NCBI GenBank assembly: GCA_965116695.1
Contig: OZ220706.1
Location: forward strand, 3,906,001-3,970,000
Direction of reading: 5' to 3'
DNA: 64,000 nt
Origin: JAJDTT01 sp965116695
GTDB taxonomy: Bacteria > Acidobacteriota > UBA6911 > RPQK01 > JAJDTT01
Shown here: piece after piece, positions 15,720 through 23,510 of the stretch
How positions within the stretch are numbered: position 1 is the stretch's first letter
Layout of the letters: every line of letters begins with the position of its first letter
The notes under the pieces: model-generated
The model's database searches: none
What the model was told of the DNA's origin: nothing
The model's input: only the letters and a program-made list of their open reading frames with translations
Position numbers and translations under genes: made by a program

Positions 15720-16922
15720 TTACGGAGCCTCGTGGGCCGTCATCATGATCTCCACCAGGGCATCGGGTGACATGAGCACCGAGCCGAAGGTGGCCCGGGC
15801 CGGAGGCGCTCCGGGGAAGACTGTCTTGTAGACCTGGTTCATCTGGCCGTAGTAGCGGATATCGGCCAGATAGACGTTGGCTTCCACCACGTGGCCGAAC
15901 TCCAGACCCGCCCGGGTCAGGACCGCGCGGAGATTCTCCAGGGTCTGCCGGGTCTGGGCTTCGATTCCGCCGGCCCAGCCGGTCTTTCCCCGGCCCACCA
16001 TGCCCGCCAGGTAGAGCCGGCCTCCGGCTCGGATTCCCGGGGAGTAGGGGCTGGCCGGAAGCGGTTCGCCCGCCGGGGCCACCACCTCCCGGGAGCCTCC
16101 CCGCACGGCGACGCACTGGATCTCCACCTTCCAGTCCTGGTGCATGAGCCTGGCCTGGCTGGTGGCCCGGGCCGGAGGGTCCTTGGGGAAGAAGGAACGG
16201 TAGGCGCCGTTCATTTCGGCAAAATCGCGGGAGTCGGCCAGGAAGACCTTGGAGGAGACCACGTCCCCGTAGTCCATGCCGGCCTCCCGGAGGATGGCCC
16301 CGACGTTCTCCAGCACCGTGCGGGTCTGGGCCGCGGTATCGCCGGGCTTGGAGTCCCCGGTGACGGGATCGCTGCTGATGATGCCCGAGACGAACAGGGT
16401 GTCGCCGGCCAGCACTCCCCAACTGGACGGGGAACCGGGACGCTTCCACCCGCTCGGCGTGACGATGGTCTTCCCCCGTTCGGGCCGTGCGGCCACCAGC
16501 GCGATCTCCACCACCGCCTTGGGAAAGACGATGGCCCCTTCCACCGTGGCCCGCGCCGGCGGATTCTCGCGAAAATATTCCCGGTAGACTTCATTGAACG
16601 GCCGGAAGAGGCGGGTGTCCGAGAGGAAGACGTTGGCGCTGACCACGTCGGCGAAGCCCAGGCCCGCCGCCTTCAGTACGACTTCCAGATTCTTGAGGGT
16701 CTGGCGGGTCTGAACCCGGATCTCTCCCTCCACCTCGCGGGTGCCGGGCGTGTTGCCCAACGCGCCGGACAGATACAGCAGGCCGTCCGCCTCAACGGCC
16801 GGACTGAAGGGCAGCCCCATCCCGGTCCCCGGAGGAGCCACGACCTTGTGCCGCTCGGCCGGCAGGGCCAACGACACCGTCAAAATCGACACTGAACACG
16901 CGATGGCAAGATCTCGTTTCAT
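15720..16922 (-). CDS. Exported protein with three tandem Rid (YjgF/YER057c/UK114) domains
   Basis: 400 residues: an N-terminal signal-like helix (DLAIACSVSILTVSLALPA, residues 4-22) then three consecutive Rid domains at about 27-150, 152-275 and 279-398. Each domain retains the family's substrate arginine in a PPARAT motif (R124, R252, R376) and a following glutamate in VEI (E139, E267, E391), evenly spaced at 128 and 124 residues. RidA enzymes are homotrimers with active sites between subunits, so this chain could fold as an internal trimer. The Met at 16922 is chosen because the longer frame overlaps the divergent transporter gene. A periplasmic location would be unusual for enamine deaminase activity; the domain may bind a ligand instead. 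Confidence 0.85.
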   Translation of the reverse strand: MKRDLAIACSVSILTVSLALPAERHKVVAPPGTGMGLPFSPAVEADGLLYLSGALGNTPGTREVEGEIRVQTRQTLKNLEVVLKAAGLGFADVVSANVFLSDTRLFRPFNEVYREYFRENPPARATVEGAIVFPKAVVEIALVAARPERGKTIVTPSGWKRPGSPSSWGVLAGDTLFVSGIISSDPVTGDSKPGDTAAQTRTVLENVGAILREAGMDYGDVVSSKVFLADSRDFAEMNGAYRSFFPKDPPARATSQARLMHQDWKVEIQCVAVRGGSREVVAPAGEPLPASPYSPGIRAGGRLYLAGMVGRGKTGWAGGIEAQTRQTLENLRAVLTRAGLEFGHVVEANVYLADIRYYGQMNQVYKTVFPGAPPARATFGSVLMSPDALVEIMMTAHEAP

Positions 16923-16998
16923 GCCGCGTAATCCTATCGGCTGAGAATCTCCCCGAAAAGTCCCCAATTCCGGGAAGCACTCCTGTATTCTGCCCGTC

Positions 16999-18237
16999 AT
17001 GCTCCGGCGCTACCTCCGGACCGTCCCCTACCGCAGCCGTCCCGCCCTCTATTACGAGAGCCTCTACAGCATCGGCCGCGGAGCCTTCGTCGCCCTGCTG
17101 CCGCTGAGCTGGGTCGTGCTCAAGACCGTTCTGGACGGGGAACTCTGGCAGTTGACGGTGCTGGGATGCATCTGGGGCCTGTCGGGGGTGCTGGCTCCCG
17201 GATGGGGCTATCTGGCCCGTCTGGCCGGTCTCCAACGCCTGGTGGTCTGGCCCAACATGGCCGGGGGGCTGGCCCTGGCCGCGGTCGTCCTGGCATCCGA
17301 CGCCAACACTTTCGTCCTCCTGGTGAGTCTGGCCTATCTGCTTGCCGTTCCGACCCGCCTCACCGAAATGAGCCTGTACCGGATCTTCTATCCGGACTCC
17401 CACCGGTCTCTGGCCGTAGGCTGGCTCAAGGGAATCGCGTTCGTTACCGGCGCGTTGGCCACCCTGGCCGGGACCTGGCTTATCGATGCCGGAGACTCCC
17501 TCTACGGGATTGTCTACGTTCTGGTGGGCGTTCTCCTGATCTTTTCCGCCGGGTGCTACGGAAGGATCCGGATCCCGGCCCGCGCCGAGTCCCTGTCCGA
17601 CGGCGCCGTCCGCTATTCCACTGCGTTGAGGGAAGGACTCAGAGCCCTCCTTTCCGACCGGAGCTTCCTCCTGTACCAGGGGGCTTTCTTCTCCACCGGT
17701 TGGGGGAACTTCATGTCCATGGTGCTGGTGGCCGAGGTGATGCGGGAGTCCCTCGACGCGCCGGTGTGGGCCATGGGACTGGCGGTGGCGATCCTGCCGC
17801 AGGTTCTGCAGCCCATCTCCTCACCCCTCTGGGGGCGGTTCCTGGACCGGGTGAATCCCATGCAGGGACGCGCCGTCTTCAGTTTCTTCATGGCCGCCGT
17901 CAACGCGCTCTACTGTTTCGGAGGGCTCCACCTGCTGGTCTGGCCCTTCCTGGCGGGCAGCCTGATCCAGGGCCTCACAAACAGCGGCAACCAGATCGTC
18001 TGGACCACCGGTTCGCTCTACTTCGCCCGTCCCCGGCAGGTCGTGCTTTACAACACCGTCCACGTGGCCCTGACCGGCTTCCGGGGCCTGGCGGCGCCCC
18101 TGGTGGGAGCCTGGCTCTTCAGCCGGACCGGCCTCGGCTCCTGGGTCTTCGGCATCTCGTCATTTCTGGGCGTCCTGGGCCTCATCTCCATGGTCTGGCT
18201 GGAGCGGCGGCATTCTTGCCGCCGAAGGGGGGCATAG
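16999..18237 (+). CDS. MFS-type transporter
   Basis: 412 residues with about 10-12 hydrophobic helices spread over the whole length (for example WVVLKTVLDGELWQLTVLG, AAVVLASDANTFVLLVSLAY, GLAVAILPQVLQPISSPLWG, SWVFGISSFLGVLGLISMVW). The central cytoplasmic loop (RIRIPARAESLSDGAVRYS) separates two six-helix halves. This is the major facilitator fold; substrate unknown. No ribosome site is obvious before the ATG at 16999. The C-terminal residues RRHSCRRRGA and the stop are encoded by a hairpin repeat (18201-18260), suggesting that the original 3' end was overwritten. Confidence 0.75.
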   Translation: MLRRYLRTVPYRSRPALYYESLYSIGRGAFVALLPLSWVVLKTVLDGELWQLTVLGCIWGLSGVLAPGWGYLARLAGLQRLVVWPNMAGGLALAAVVLASDANTFVLLVSLAYLLAVPTRLTEMSLYRIFYPDSHRSLAVGWLKGIAFVTGALATLAGTWLIDAGDSLYGIVYVLVGVLLIFSAGCYGRIRIPARAESLSDGAVRYSTALREGLRALLSDRSFLLYQGAFFSTGWGNFMSMVLVAEVMRESLDAPVWAMGLAVAILPQVLQPISSPLWGRFLDRVNPMQGRAVFSFFMAAVNALYCFGGLHLLVWPFLAGSLIQGLTNSGNQIVWTTGSLYFARPRQVVLYNTVHVALTGFRGLAAPLVGAWLFSRTGLGSWVFGISSFLGVLGLISMVWLERRHSCRRRGA

Positions 18238-18260
18238 GGGGGACAACACACCCCTATAGA
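18201..18260. repeat. Hairpin repeat overlapping the transporter stop codon
   Basis: GGCGGCA (18206-18212) pairs with TGCCGCC (18217-18223) around TTCT; a GGGG..CCCCTATAGAATCC segment follows. The transporter reading frame ends inside it at TAG 18235-18237. Confidence 0.7.
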
Positions 18261-18360
18261 ATCCAGGGGTATCTCAAGAGGTCCCGGAATATCTTTTAAG
18301 TGGTTGTTTTTCTTTAGTTTATACCTGTTCTCACCCCGTTTCGGACTCCCCTGACGTCCC

Positions 18361-18389
18361 TTGATATCCAACCCCATCCCGTTTATTAT
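18361..18389 (+). promoter_or_regulatory. Strong sigma-70-type promoter, leaderless integrase transcript
   Basis: TTGATA at 18361-18366, exactly 17 bases, TATTAT at 18384-18389 (five of six matches in each box). The predicted transcription start falls at or next to the integrase ATG (18396), and no ribosome site is present, so the message is probably leaderless. Confidence 0.55.
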
Positions 18390-18395
18390 GGCGTA

Positions 18396-19631
18396 ATGTA
18401 TGATGTACATACTTCTCCCGCTCCGCCCCGGAAAACCAAGCCGAAGGGCCGCCACCCCCACAAGGCGCTCTCCGCCGCTTTCGTGCGCTCCGCCCCACCG
18501 GGCAAACACTGCGACGGCAACGGATTGTACCTCTACGTCAGGCCGAATGGAGCCCGGAGCTGGATCCAACGCCTCGTCATCCGCGGCCGGCGCCGCGACT
18601 TCGGACTCGGCGGTGTGACGCTGGTGTCCCTGGCCGAGGCCCGCGAGAATGCCCGGGCCAACCGCAAGCTGGCCCGCGAGGGTGGGGATCCCCTGACCGA
18701 GAGACGCCGCACACGGAACATGCCCACCTTCGCCGAAGCCGCCGAGCAGGTGGTGGAGCAGAAACGGTCCGGCTGGCGCTATCCGAGGCAGGCCCACGAC
18801 TGGATGGCGAGCCTCCGGCGCTACGCCTTTCCGTGCATCGGCCGGATGCCGGTCTCGGAGGTGACCAGCGGCGACGTCCTGGAGATCCTCACCCCCATCT
18901 GGCACGTGAAGTCGTACACGGCCCAGATCGTGCGCCAGCGCATGCGCACGGTCCTGGAGTGGGCCGTGGCGATGGAATACCGGATCGACAACCCCTGCGA
19001 CCGCGTCGTGTCGGTCCTCGGAGCCCAGGACGCCGTGGTGCGGCACCGGCCGGCCTTGCCGCATCGCGAGGTGGGGGCGGCGATCCGGAAGGTGTGGACC
19101 TCGAACTCGGCGCCCGTGTCCATGCTGGCCTTCGAGTTCCTGGTGCTCACGGCGGCGAGGTGGGGCGAGGTGCGCTTTGCCGAGTGGCCGGAGATCGATC
19201 CGGCGCAAGGGATGTGGACGGTTCCCGAATCCCGCATGAAGACCAAACGGGAGCACCGGGTGCCGCTGTGCCGCCGAGCGATGGAGATTCTGGAGGAAGC
19301 GCGGACGCTGGAGGATGGACCCGCCCGGTTGATCTTCACCCGGGAGGGCGGAAAGCCGCTCGGTGCCGGCCGGTTGCGCAAGCTGCTGCGCTGGAACCAG
19401 GTCGCGGCCGTGCCGCACGGGTTCCGGTCAAGTTTCCGGGACTGGGCGGCGGAGGAGACGGATCATCCACGCGAGGTGGTCGAGGCGGCGCTGGCGCATG
19501 TGGTGAAGAACAAGGTCGAGGCGGCGTACCGGCGCACGGACCTGTTCGAGCGGCGGCGTGTGCTCATGGAGGACTGGGCGAGCTATCTGGCCGGCGGGAG
19601 TCGGCAACTGGTGTCCGGTCGGCGGCGTTGA
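18396..19631 (+). CDS. Tyrosine-type site-specific integrase (P4-like, DUF4102 N-terminus)
   Basis: 411 residues. An N-terminal DUF4102-type arm-binding domain (KHCDGNGLYLYVRPNGARSW; VSLAEARENARANRKL) is followed by a core-binding domain (residues ~110-200) and a catalytic domain with the expected residues: Arg in LTAARWGEVRF (~253), HxxR in PHGFRSSFRDWA (~341), His in ALAHVVKNK (~366) and Tyr in VEAAYRRTD (~375). All are intact. It marks a mobile element, but no cargo genes, excisionase or recognisable attachment site can be seen; the 1.2 kb downstream is non-coding or decayed. Such integrases usually target tRNA genes, and none lies adjacent here. Confidence 0.9.
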   Translation: MYDVHTSPAPPRKTKPKGRHPHKALSAAFVRSAPPGKHCDGNGLYLYVRPNGARSWIQRLVIRGRRRDFGLGGVTLVSLAEARENARANRKLAREGGDPLTERRRTRNMPTFAEAAEQVVEQKRSGWRYPRQAHDWMASLRRYAFPCIGRMPVSEVTSGDVLEILTPIWHVKSYTAQIVRQRMRTVLEWAVAMEYRIDNPCDRVVSVLGAQDAVVRHRPALPHREVGAAIRKVWTSNSAPVSMLAFEFLVLTAARWGEVRFAEWPEIDPAQGMWTVPESRMKTKREHRVPLCRRAMEILEEARTLEDGPARLIFTREGGKPLGAGRLRKLLRWNQVAAVPHGFRSSFRDWAAEETDHPREVVEAALAHVVKNKVEAAYRRTDLFERRRVLMEDWASYLAGGSRQLVSGRRR

Positions 19632-19877
19632 GCCGCCGTGGTGGTCCGGTCGGCAGGCTTCGGGATCGGGCGTTCGAGCCGGCGTCCGGGAGCTCGAATT
19701 TGACCGCTGAAAAGTGGGGTTGGGTGTCGATCCGGGAGTGTGAGTGAGACAATGGACCCGTGTTCCATCCCGGACGCCTTTTGACTTACACCTCCGATTT
19801 CCCCGAACTCTTTGTCGCTCATGCAGTTACGACCACATTCCCGGCTTCGCCGCGCCCGCACGGGGAAAGCGGAGGTG

Positions 19878-19975
19878 GACGGGAGCGACCCCCCCTTTTT
19901 CCTGCCCAGTGCAGGCGCGGGGGTGTTGCGCAAATTACATCTGCGCAACACCCCCTGGGGGGGGTCGCTCCCGTC
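19878..19975. repeat. Nested perfect inverted repeats
   Basis: The outer arms (19878-19895 and 19958-19975) are 18-base perfect complements beginning GACGGGAGCGA. Inside them, GGGGGTGTTGCGCA (19919-19932) and its perfect complement (19942-19955) enclose a 9-base AT-rich loop AATTACATC. It could extrude as a cruciform, be a small non-autonomous transposable element with terminal repeats, or be a recombinase or replication site. Confidence 0.8.
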
Positions 19976-20022
19976 TCATCTATCCCTGCGGGAAGGCCCC
20001 GGAGAAGAATCCGGAAGAGCTG

Positions 20023-20350
20023 TTAGGGCTCTGCCAAGCGTCCATTCCCGACTCGTTGTGCAGGATCCAGGTATGACCACAGGCGACACGTGCCACTGGG
20101 GTCCGCAGGTGCAGGTGGATTTTCGGCGTCCTCTTGGACGAGGAGCTGGACCGAACCCCGGAAGATCTGAACTTGGAACGTGAGGTGGAAGTCCGCGTCG
20201 GGGTCCGCTCCAGGCCCAGCGTGCGGTCCAGGGCCTGGGCGGCGAGGCGGCCGGTCCGGGTGGTGGTGGACCGGCCGTTGAGGGCCTCCTCGACACCGTG
20301 GCCGCCTGCGACGAGGCAGCGGCCGAAGCGCAGGGCGCGGTTTCTCCGGC
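20023..20350 (-). pseudogene. Frameshifted gene remnant, family unknown
   Basis: On the minus strand one frame reads a protein-like stretch (GRCLVAGGHGVEEALNGRST, then TTRTGRLAAQALDRTLG) that loses coherence near 20190. A second frame continues with DADFHLTFQVQIFRG, then VQLLVQEDAENPPAPADPSG, and a stop at 20023. The two look like consecutive parts of one former protein split by an indel. No start codon or ribosome site. I cannot name the family. Confidence 0.3.
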
Positions 20351-20770
20351 CAGCCGGAACGGATGACGGACCGGTGGGACCTATCCCCCCAGACCCCCCA
20401 GTGGCGCCAGAACCCCTGGCGGCTCACCTTGCCGCCAGTGAACCTGGCGCTTCCGTTCGTCGCGCGTCCCATGAGAATGGGACCCTCGCGCGGTTTCCTC
20501 GGGCTTCCAGCCGGTAGTCAGACGGTGGCCCGTTTCCGGGAGTCCTGGCCAATCGGACCCAGTCGGCTCCGATTGTCCGCCCTCAATTCCCGGAGCGCAC
20601 AGGCTCTTGAAACAGGGGAGTCGAGGCGAGAAACTCGGTGCATGGAGTCCACGGACCTCCAATAGGGTCGAATGGAATCCCGTTTAAAAGGTGGGATGTA
20701 ATGAGGGACACAGCTCGGGACAATAGATCATAACTCTATTATTATCAGATACTTACGAAATTATGTTCGT

Positions 20771-20795
20771 GTAGGGGGACACCAGTCCCCCCTAT
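20771..20795. repeat. Hairpin repeat upstream of the heme-copper lipoprotein
   Basis: GGGGGAC (20774-20780) pairs with GTCCCCC (20785-20791) around ACCA. It resembles the second hairpin of the 6424/7438 repeats. Confidence 0.65.
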
Positions 20796-20841
20796 ACGCT
20801 TCCCCTCCTGAATCCCGCCACACCTGATAGTAAACTGACCC

Positions 20842-23271
20842 ATGACCATGCGCCTCTCCCGTCCCCACAGAATCCTCCACCCCACCCCTCTCCCGTCCCT
20901 TCTCATCGGCCTGGTCCTGACGGTACTCCTCGGAGCCTGCAGTCCCTCCGAAGCGAACCAGGAACCCGCCGGCCCCCCCACCTTCAACCGGGATATCGCC
21001 CCCATCGTCCACAAGCGCTGCGCTCCCTGCCACCGTCCCGGACAGGTCGCCCCCTTCAGCCTCCTGACCTACGACGACGTCAAGGCGCGGGCGAGCCAGA
21101 TCGAGGTGGTCACCCGCACCCGCTACATGCCGCCCTGGCTGCCCGAGTCGGGAAAGGGCCGCTTCGTCGGCAACCGCCGGCTCACCGTCCGCGAACTGAA
21201 CCTGCTCCAGGAATGGCTCCAGGGAGACCTGGCCCAAGGGGATCCGGCGGACCTGCCCCCTCCCCCCGAATGGCCCCAGGGCTGGCAGTTGGGCGAGCCC
21301 GACCTGGTCATTCGGATGCCGCAGGCCTACACCCTCCCGGCCGACGGTCCCGACGTGGTCCGCAACTTCGTGATCCCCAGTCCCGTGGACCGCACCCGCT
21401 ACGTAAGGGGCGTGGAGTTCCGGCCCGGCAACGCCCCCATCGTCCACCACGTGGTGATCCTGGTGGACTCCACCGGGACCTCCCGCGCTCACGAGGCCAA
21501 GGACCCGGATCCGGGCTACGACGGCATGCTCTACAACCAGGCCACCAGTCCCGGCGGCCACTTCGAGGGTTGGACGCCGGGCAAGAGCCCCTTTCTGCGG
21601 CCCGCGGACATGGCGTGGCGCCTCGACCCCGGCACCGACGTGGTCTTCCAGCTCCACATGCTGCCCACCGGAAAACCGGAGCCGATCCAATCTTCTCTGG
21701 GACTCTTCTTCGCCCGGAAACCGCCCACCAAGACCCCCTACATGCTCCGTCTGGGCTCCAAGGTGATCGACATCGAGGCCGGGGACGCCGCCTACAAGAT
21801 CCGCGACACCTATCGCCTCCCCGTGGACACCCGGCTCCTGAGCGTCTATCCCCACGCCCACTACCTGGCCCGGGAAATGAAGGGCACGGCCCGGCTGCCC
21901 GACGGGCGGCTCCGCTGGCTGGTCCATATCCGGGACTGGGATTTCAACTGGCAGGACGAGTACCGCTACTCCTCCCCCATCCCGTTGCCCGCCGGCACTA
22001 CCCTGGAGATGGAGTACACCTACGACAATTCGGCGGACAATCTCCGTAATCCTCACAGCCCACCCCGGAGAGTCGTCTACGGGCCCCAATCCTCGGACGA
22101 GATGGGGGACCTCTGGCTTCAGGTCCTGGTCGCCGACGGAAAAGGACTGGAGCAACTGGTCCGGGACCACGCCCGCCGGGACCTGCTGGCCGACGTGGAG
22201 GGCTATGAGAAACTGGTCCGGGACCATCCCGAGGATCCGCATTTTCGCGACACGCTGGCCCATCGCTACATCCGGCTGGGCGAGGTGTCCAAGGCCGTCG
22301 GCGAGTGGCAGGAGGCCATCCGCCTGAGCCCCGAGTTCTGGGGCTACTATTTCAATCTGGGCCATGCCCTCGACCAGATGAAACGGCCCGGCGAAGCCGT
22401 GACCTGGTACCGGAAGACGCTGGAGCTGAAGCCGCGCCAGGCCCGGGCTCACAACAACCTGGCGGTGGCCCTTCAGTCCACGGGCAGGCGGCCGGAGGCG
22501 ATCCGGCATTTCCGGCAGGCGGTCCGGTTCGACCCCGATGCCATGGAATCCCACCGGAACCTGGCCGCCGCCCTGGCGGAGGAGGGGAACTTCAAGGAGG
22601 CGGCGACCCACTTTCGGCGAGCTCTGGAGACGGGCCCCCCGTCGGTGGAGATCCACACCGGCCTGGGCCGCGCTCTGGCGGGCCGGAATCGAATGCCGGA
22701 GGCGGTCGAGCAGTTCCGGAGCGCCCTGCGGCTCGACCCCGACAGCTTCGACGCCCACAACAACCTGGGGAACCTGCTGGCGGCCGGGGGACGCATGGAG
22801 GAGGCCCTGACGCATTTCCGCAAGGCGGTGGAGTTGAAGCCGGACTCGGTGGAGGCCGTGGGCAACCTGGGCCTGGCCCTGCGGATGACCGGACGTTTCG
22901 ACGAGGCCGGCCGCTACCTGGAGGAGGCGGCTCGACGCCAGCCCGGGTGGCCCGCTCCCCAGGCCGCCCTGGCCTGGATCCTGGCCACCCACCCCGACCC
23001 GTCCCGGCGTCGTCCGCAGGACGCGGTCCAACTGGGCCGCAGAGTGGTCGGGATGACCCGGGAGCAGGACCCCCGAATGCTGGACGTCCTGGCGGCAGCC
23101 TACGCCGCCGCGGGGGAGTTCGATCAAGCCGTCGCCGCGGCCCAAAAGGCGATCCGGCTGGCCGCCACGCGTCCCGGGAACCCGCTGGGACGGTTGCTGC
23201 AGGAGCGGCTGAATCTCTACCGGCAGCGCCGCGCCTACGTCGAAGATGAGGAAAGAGGAAAGAGGAATTAG
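20842..23271 (+). CDS. Lipoprotein with cytochrome c, copper-monooxygenase-like and TPR domains
   Basis: 809 residues. The signal ends in a lipobox (LLGAC, Cys33), so the protein is probably anchored in a membrane facing the periplasm. A CAPCH heme c motif sits at residues 60-64 with FSLLTYDDVKAR after it, as in small planctomycete/acidobacterial cytochromes. The middle ~300 residues resemble the copper type II ascorbate-dependent monooxygenase fold, with candidate ligands in IVHHVVILVD, QLHMLPTG and HAHYLAREM. From ~450 onward come at least eight TPR units (AHNNLAVALQSTGRRPEAIR is one). Likely an oxidoreductase assembled on a TPR scaffold. The last residues EDEERGKRN come from a polypurine tract. 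Confidence 0.8.
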   Translation: MTMRLSRPHRILHPTPLPSLLIGLVLTVLLGACSPSEANQEPAGPPTFNRDIAPIVHKRCAPCHRPGQVAPFSLLTYDDVKARASQIEVVTRTRYMPPWLPESGKGRFVGNRRLTVRELNLLQEWLQGDLAQGDPADLPPPPEWPQGWQLGEPDLVIRMPQAYTLPADGPDVVRNFVIPSPVDRTRYVRGVEFRPGNAPIVHHVVILVDSTGTSRAHEAKDPDPGYDGMLYNQATSPGGHFEGWTPGKSPFLRPADMAWRLDPGTDVVFQLHMLPTGKPEPIQSSLGLFFARKPPTKTPYMLRLGSKVIDIEAGDAAYKIRDTYRLPVDTRLLSVYPHAHYLAREMKGTARLPDGRLRWLVHIRDWDFNWQDEYRYSSPIPLPAGTTLEMEYTYDNSADNLRNPHSPPRRVVYGPQSSDEMGDLWLQVLVADGKGLEQLVRDHARRDLLADVEGYEKLVRDHPEDPHFRDTLAHRYIRLGEVSKAVGEWQEAIRLSPEFWGYYFNLGHALDQMKRPGEAVTWYRKTLELKPRQARAHNNLAVALQSTGRRPEAIRHFRQAVRFDPDAMESHRNLAAALAEEGNFKEAATHFRRALETGPPSVEIHTGLGRALAGRNRMPEAVEQFRSALRLDPDSFDAHNNLGNLLAAGGRMEEALTHFRKAVELKPDSVEAVGNLGLALRMTGRFDEAGRYLEEAARRQPGWPAPQAALAWILATHPDPSRRRPQDAVQLGRRVVGMTREQDPRMLDVLAAAYAAAGEFDQAVAAAQKAIRLAATRPGNPLGRLLQERLNLYRQRRAYVEDEERGKRN

Positions 23272-23293
23272 GAAAGAGAGAAGAGGAGAATTC
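23244..23293. repeat. Polypurine tract at a gene 3' end
   Basis: About 50 bases, nearly all purine (GAGGAAAGAGGAAAGAGGAA-like), overlapping the stop codon of the lipoprotein gene. A complementary-type polypyrimidine tract occurs at 63753-63845, so this is a recurring low-complexity element. Confidence 0.55.
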
Positions 23294-23381
23294 AGGGTGG
23301 CGGAAAAGGCACCGAAAGCCGATCTATTCGAGGCCGGCCGAGGCAAGTTGACGCAGTCCTAAGTTTTTTCTTCTGAATTGT

Positions 23382-23410
23382 TTGACTCTCCGATTCGGGT
23401 CCTGTAAAAA
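23382..23410 (+). promoter_or_regulatory. Sigma-70-type promoter of receptor gene 1
   Basis: TTGACT at 23382-23387, 17-base spacer, TAAAAA at 23405-23410, preceded by a T-rich stretch. Leader of ~95 bases to the start codon. The same layout recurs before receptor gene 2. Confidence 0.6.
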
Positions 23411-23510
23411 GGTCCCAACATCGACGCTCACCAGACGTCTTTTTAATTGCAAACGGTCGAGACGGCCGGAAATTCGTTACCGTTCTTGACCTTCCAGGAG
23501 GGAACAACTC

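Larger units (their letters stand above)
19632..20841. other. 1.2-kb non-coding / decayed region after the integrase
   Basis: No intact gene with a believable start and composition. It holds a perfect nested palindrome (19878-19975), a frameshifted gene remnant on the minus strand (about 20023-20350), an AT-rich stretch at 20725-20770 that may carry a promoter for the downstream lipoprotein gene, and a hairpin repeat at 20771-20795. Probably the eroded body of the integrase's element. Confidence 0.6.

Noticed and set aside
20134..20517. 127-residue plus-strand ORF after the integrase
   Set aside because: Arg/Pro-rich translation typical of non-coding high-GC DNA; the protein-like signal in this region is on the other strand.
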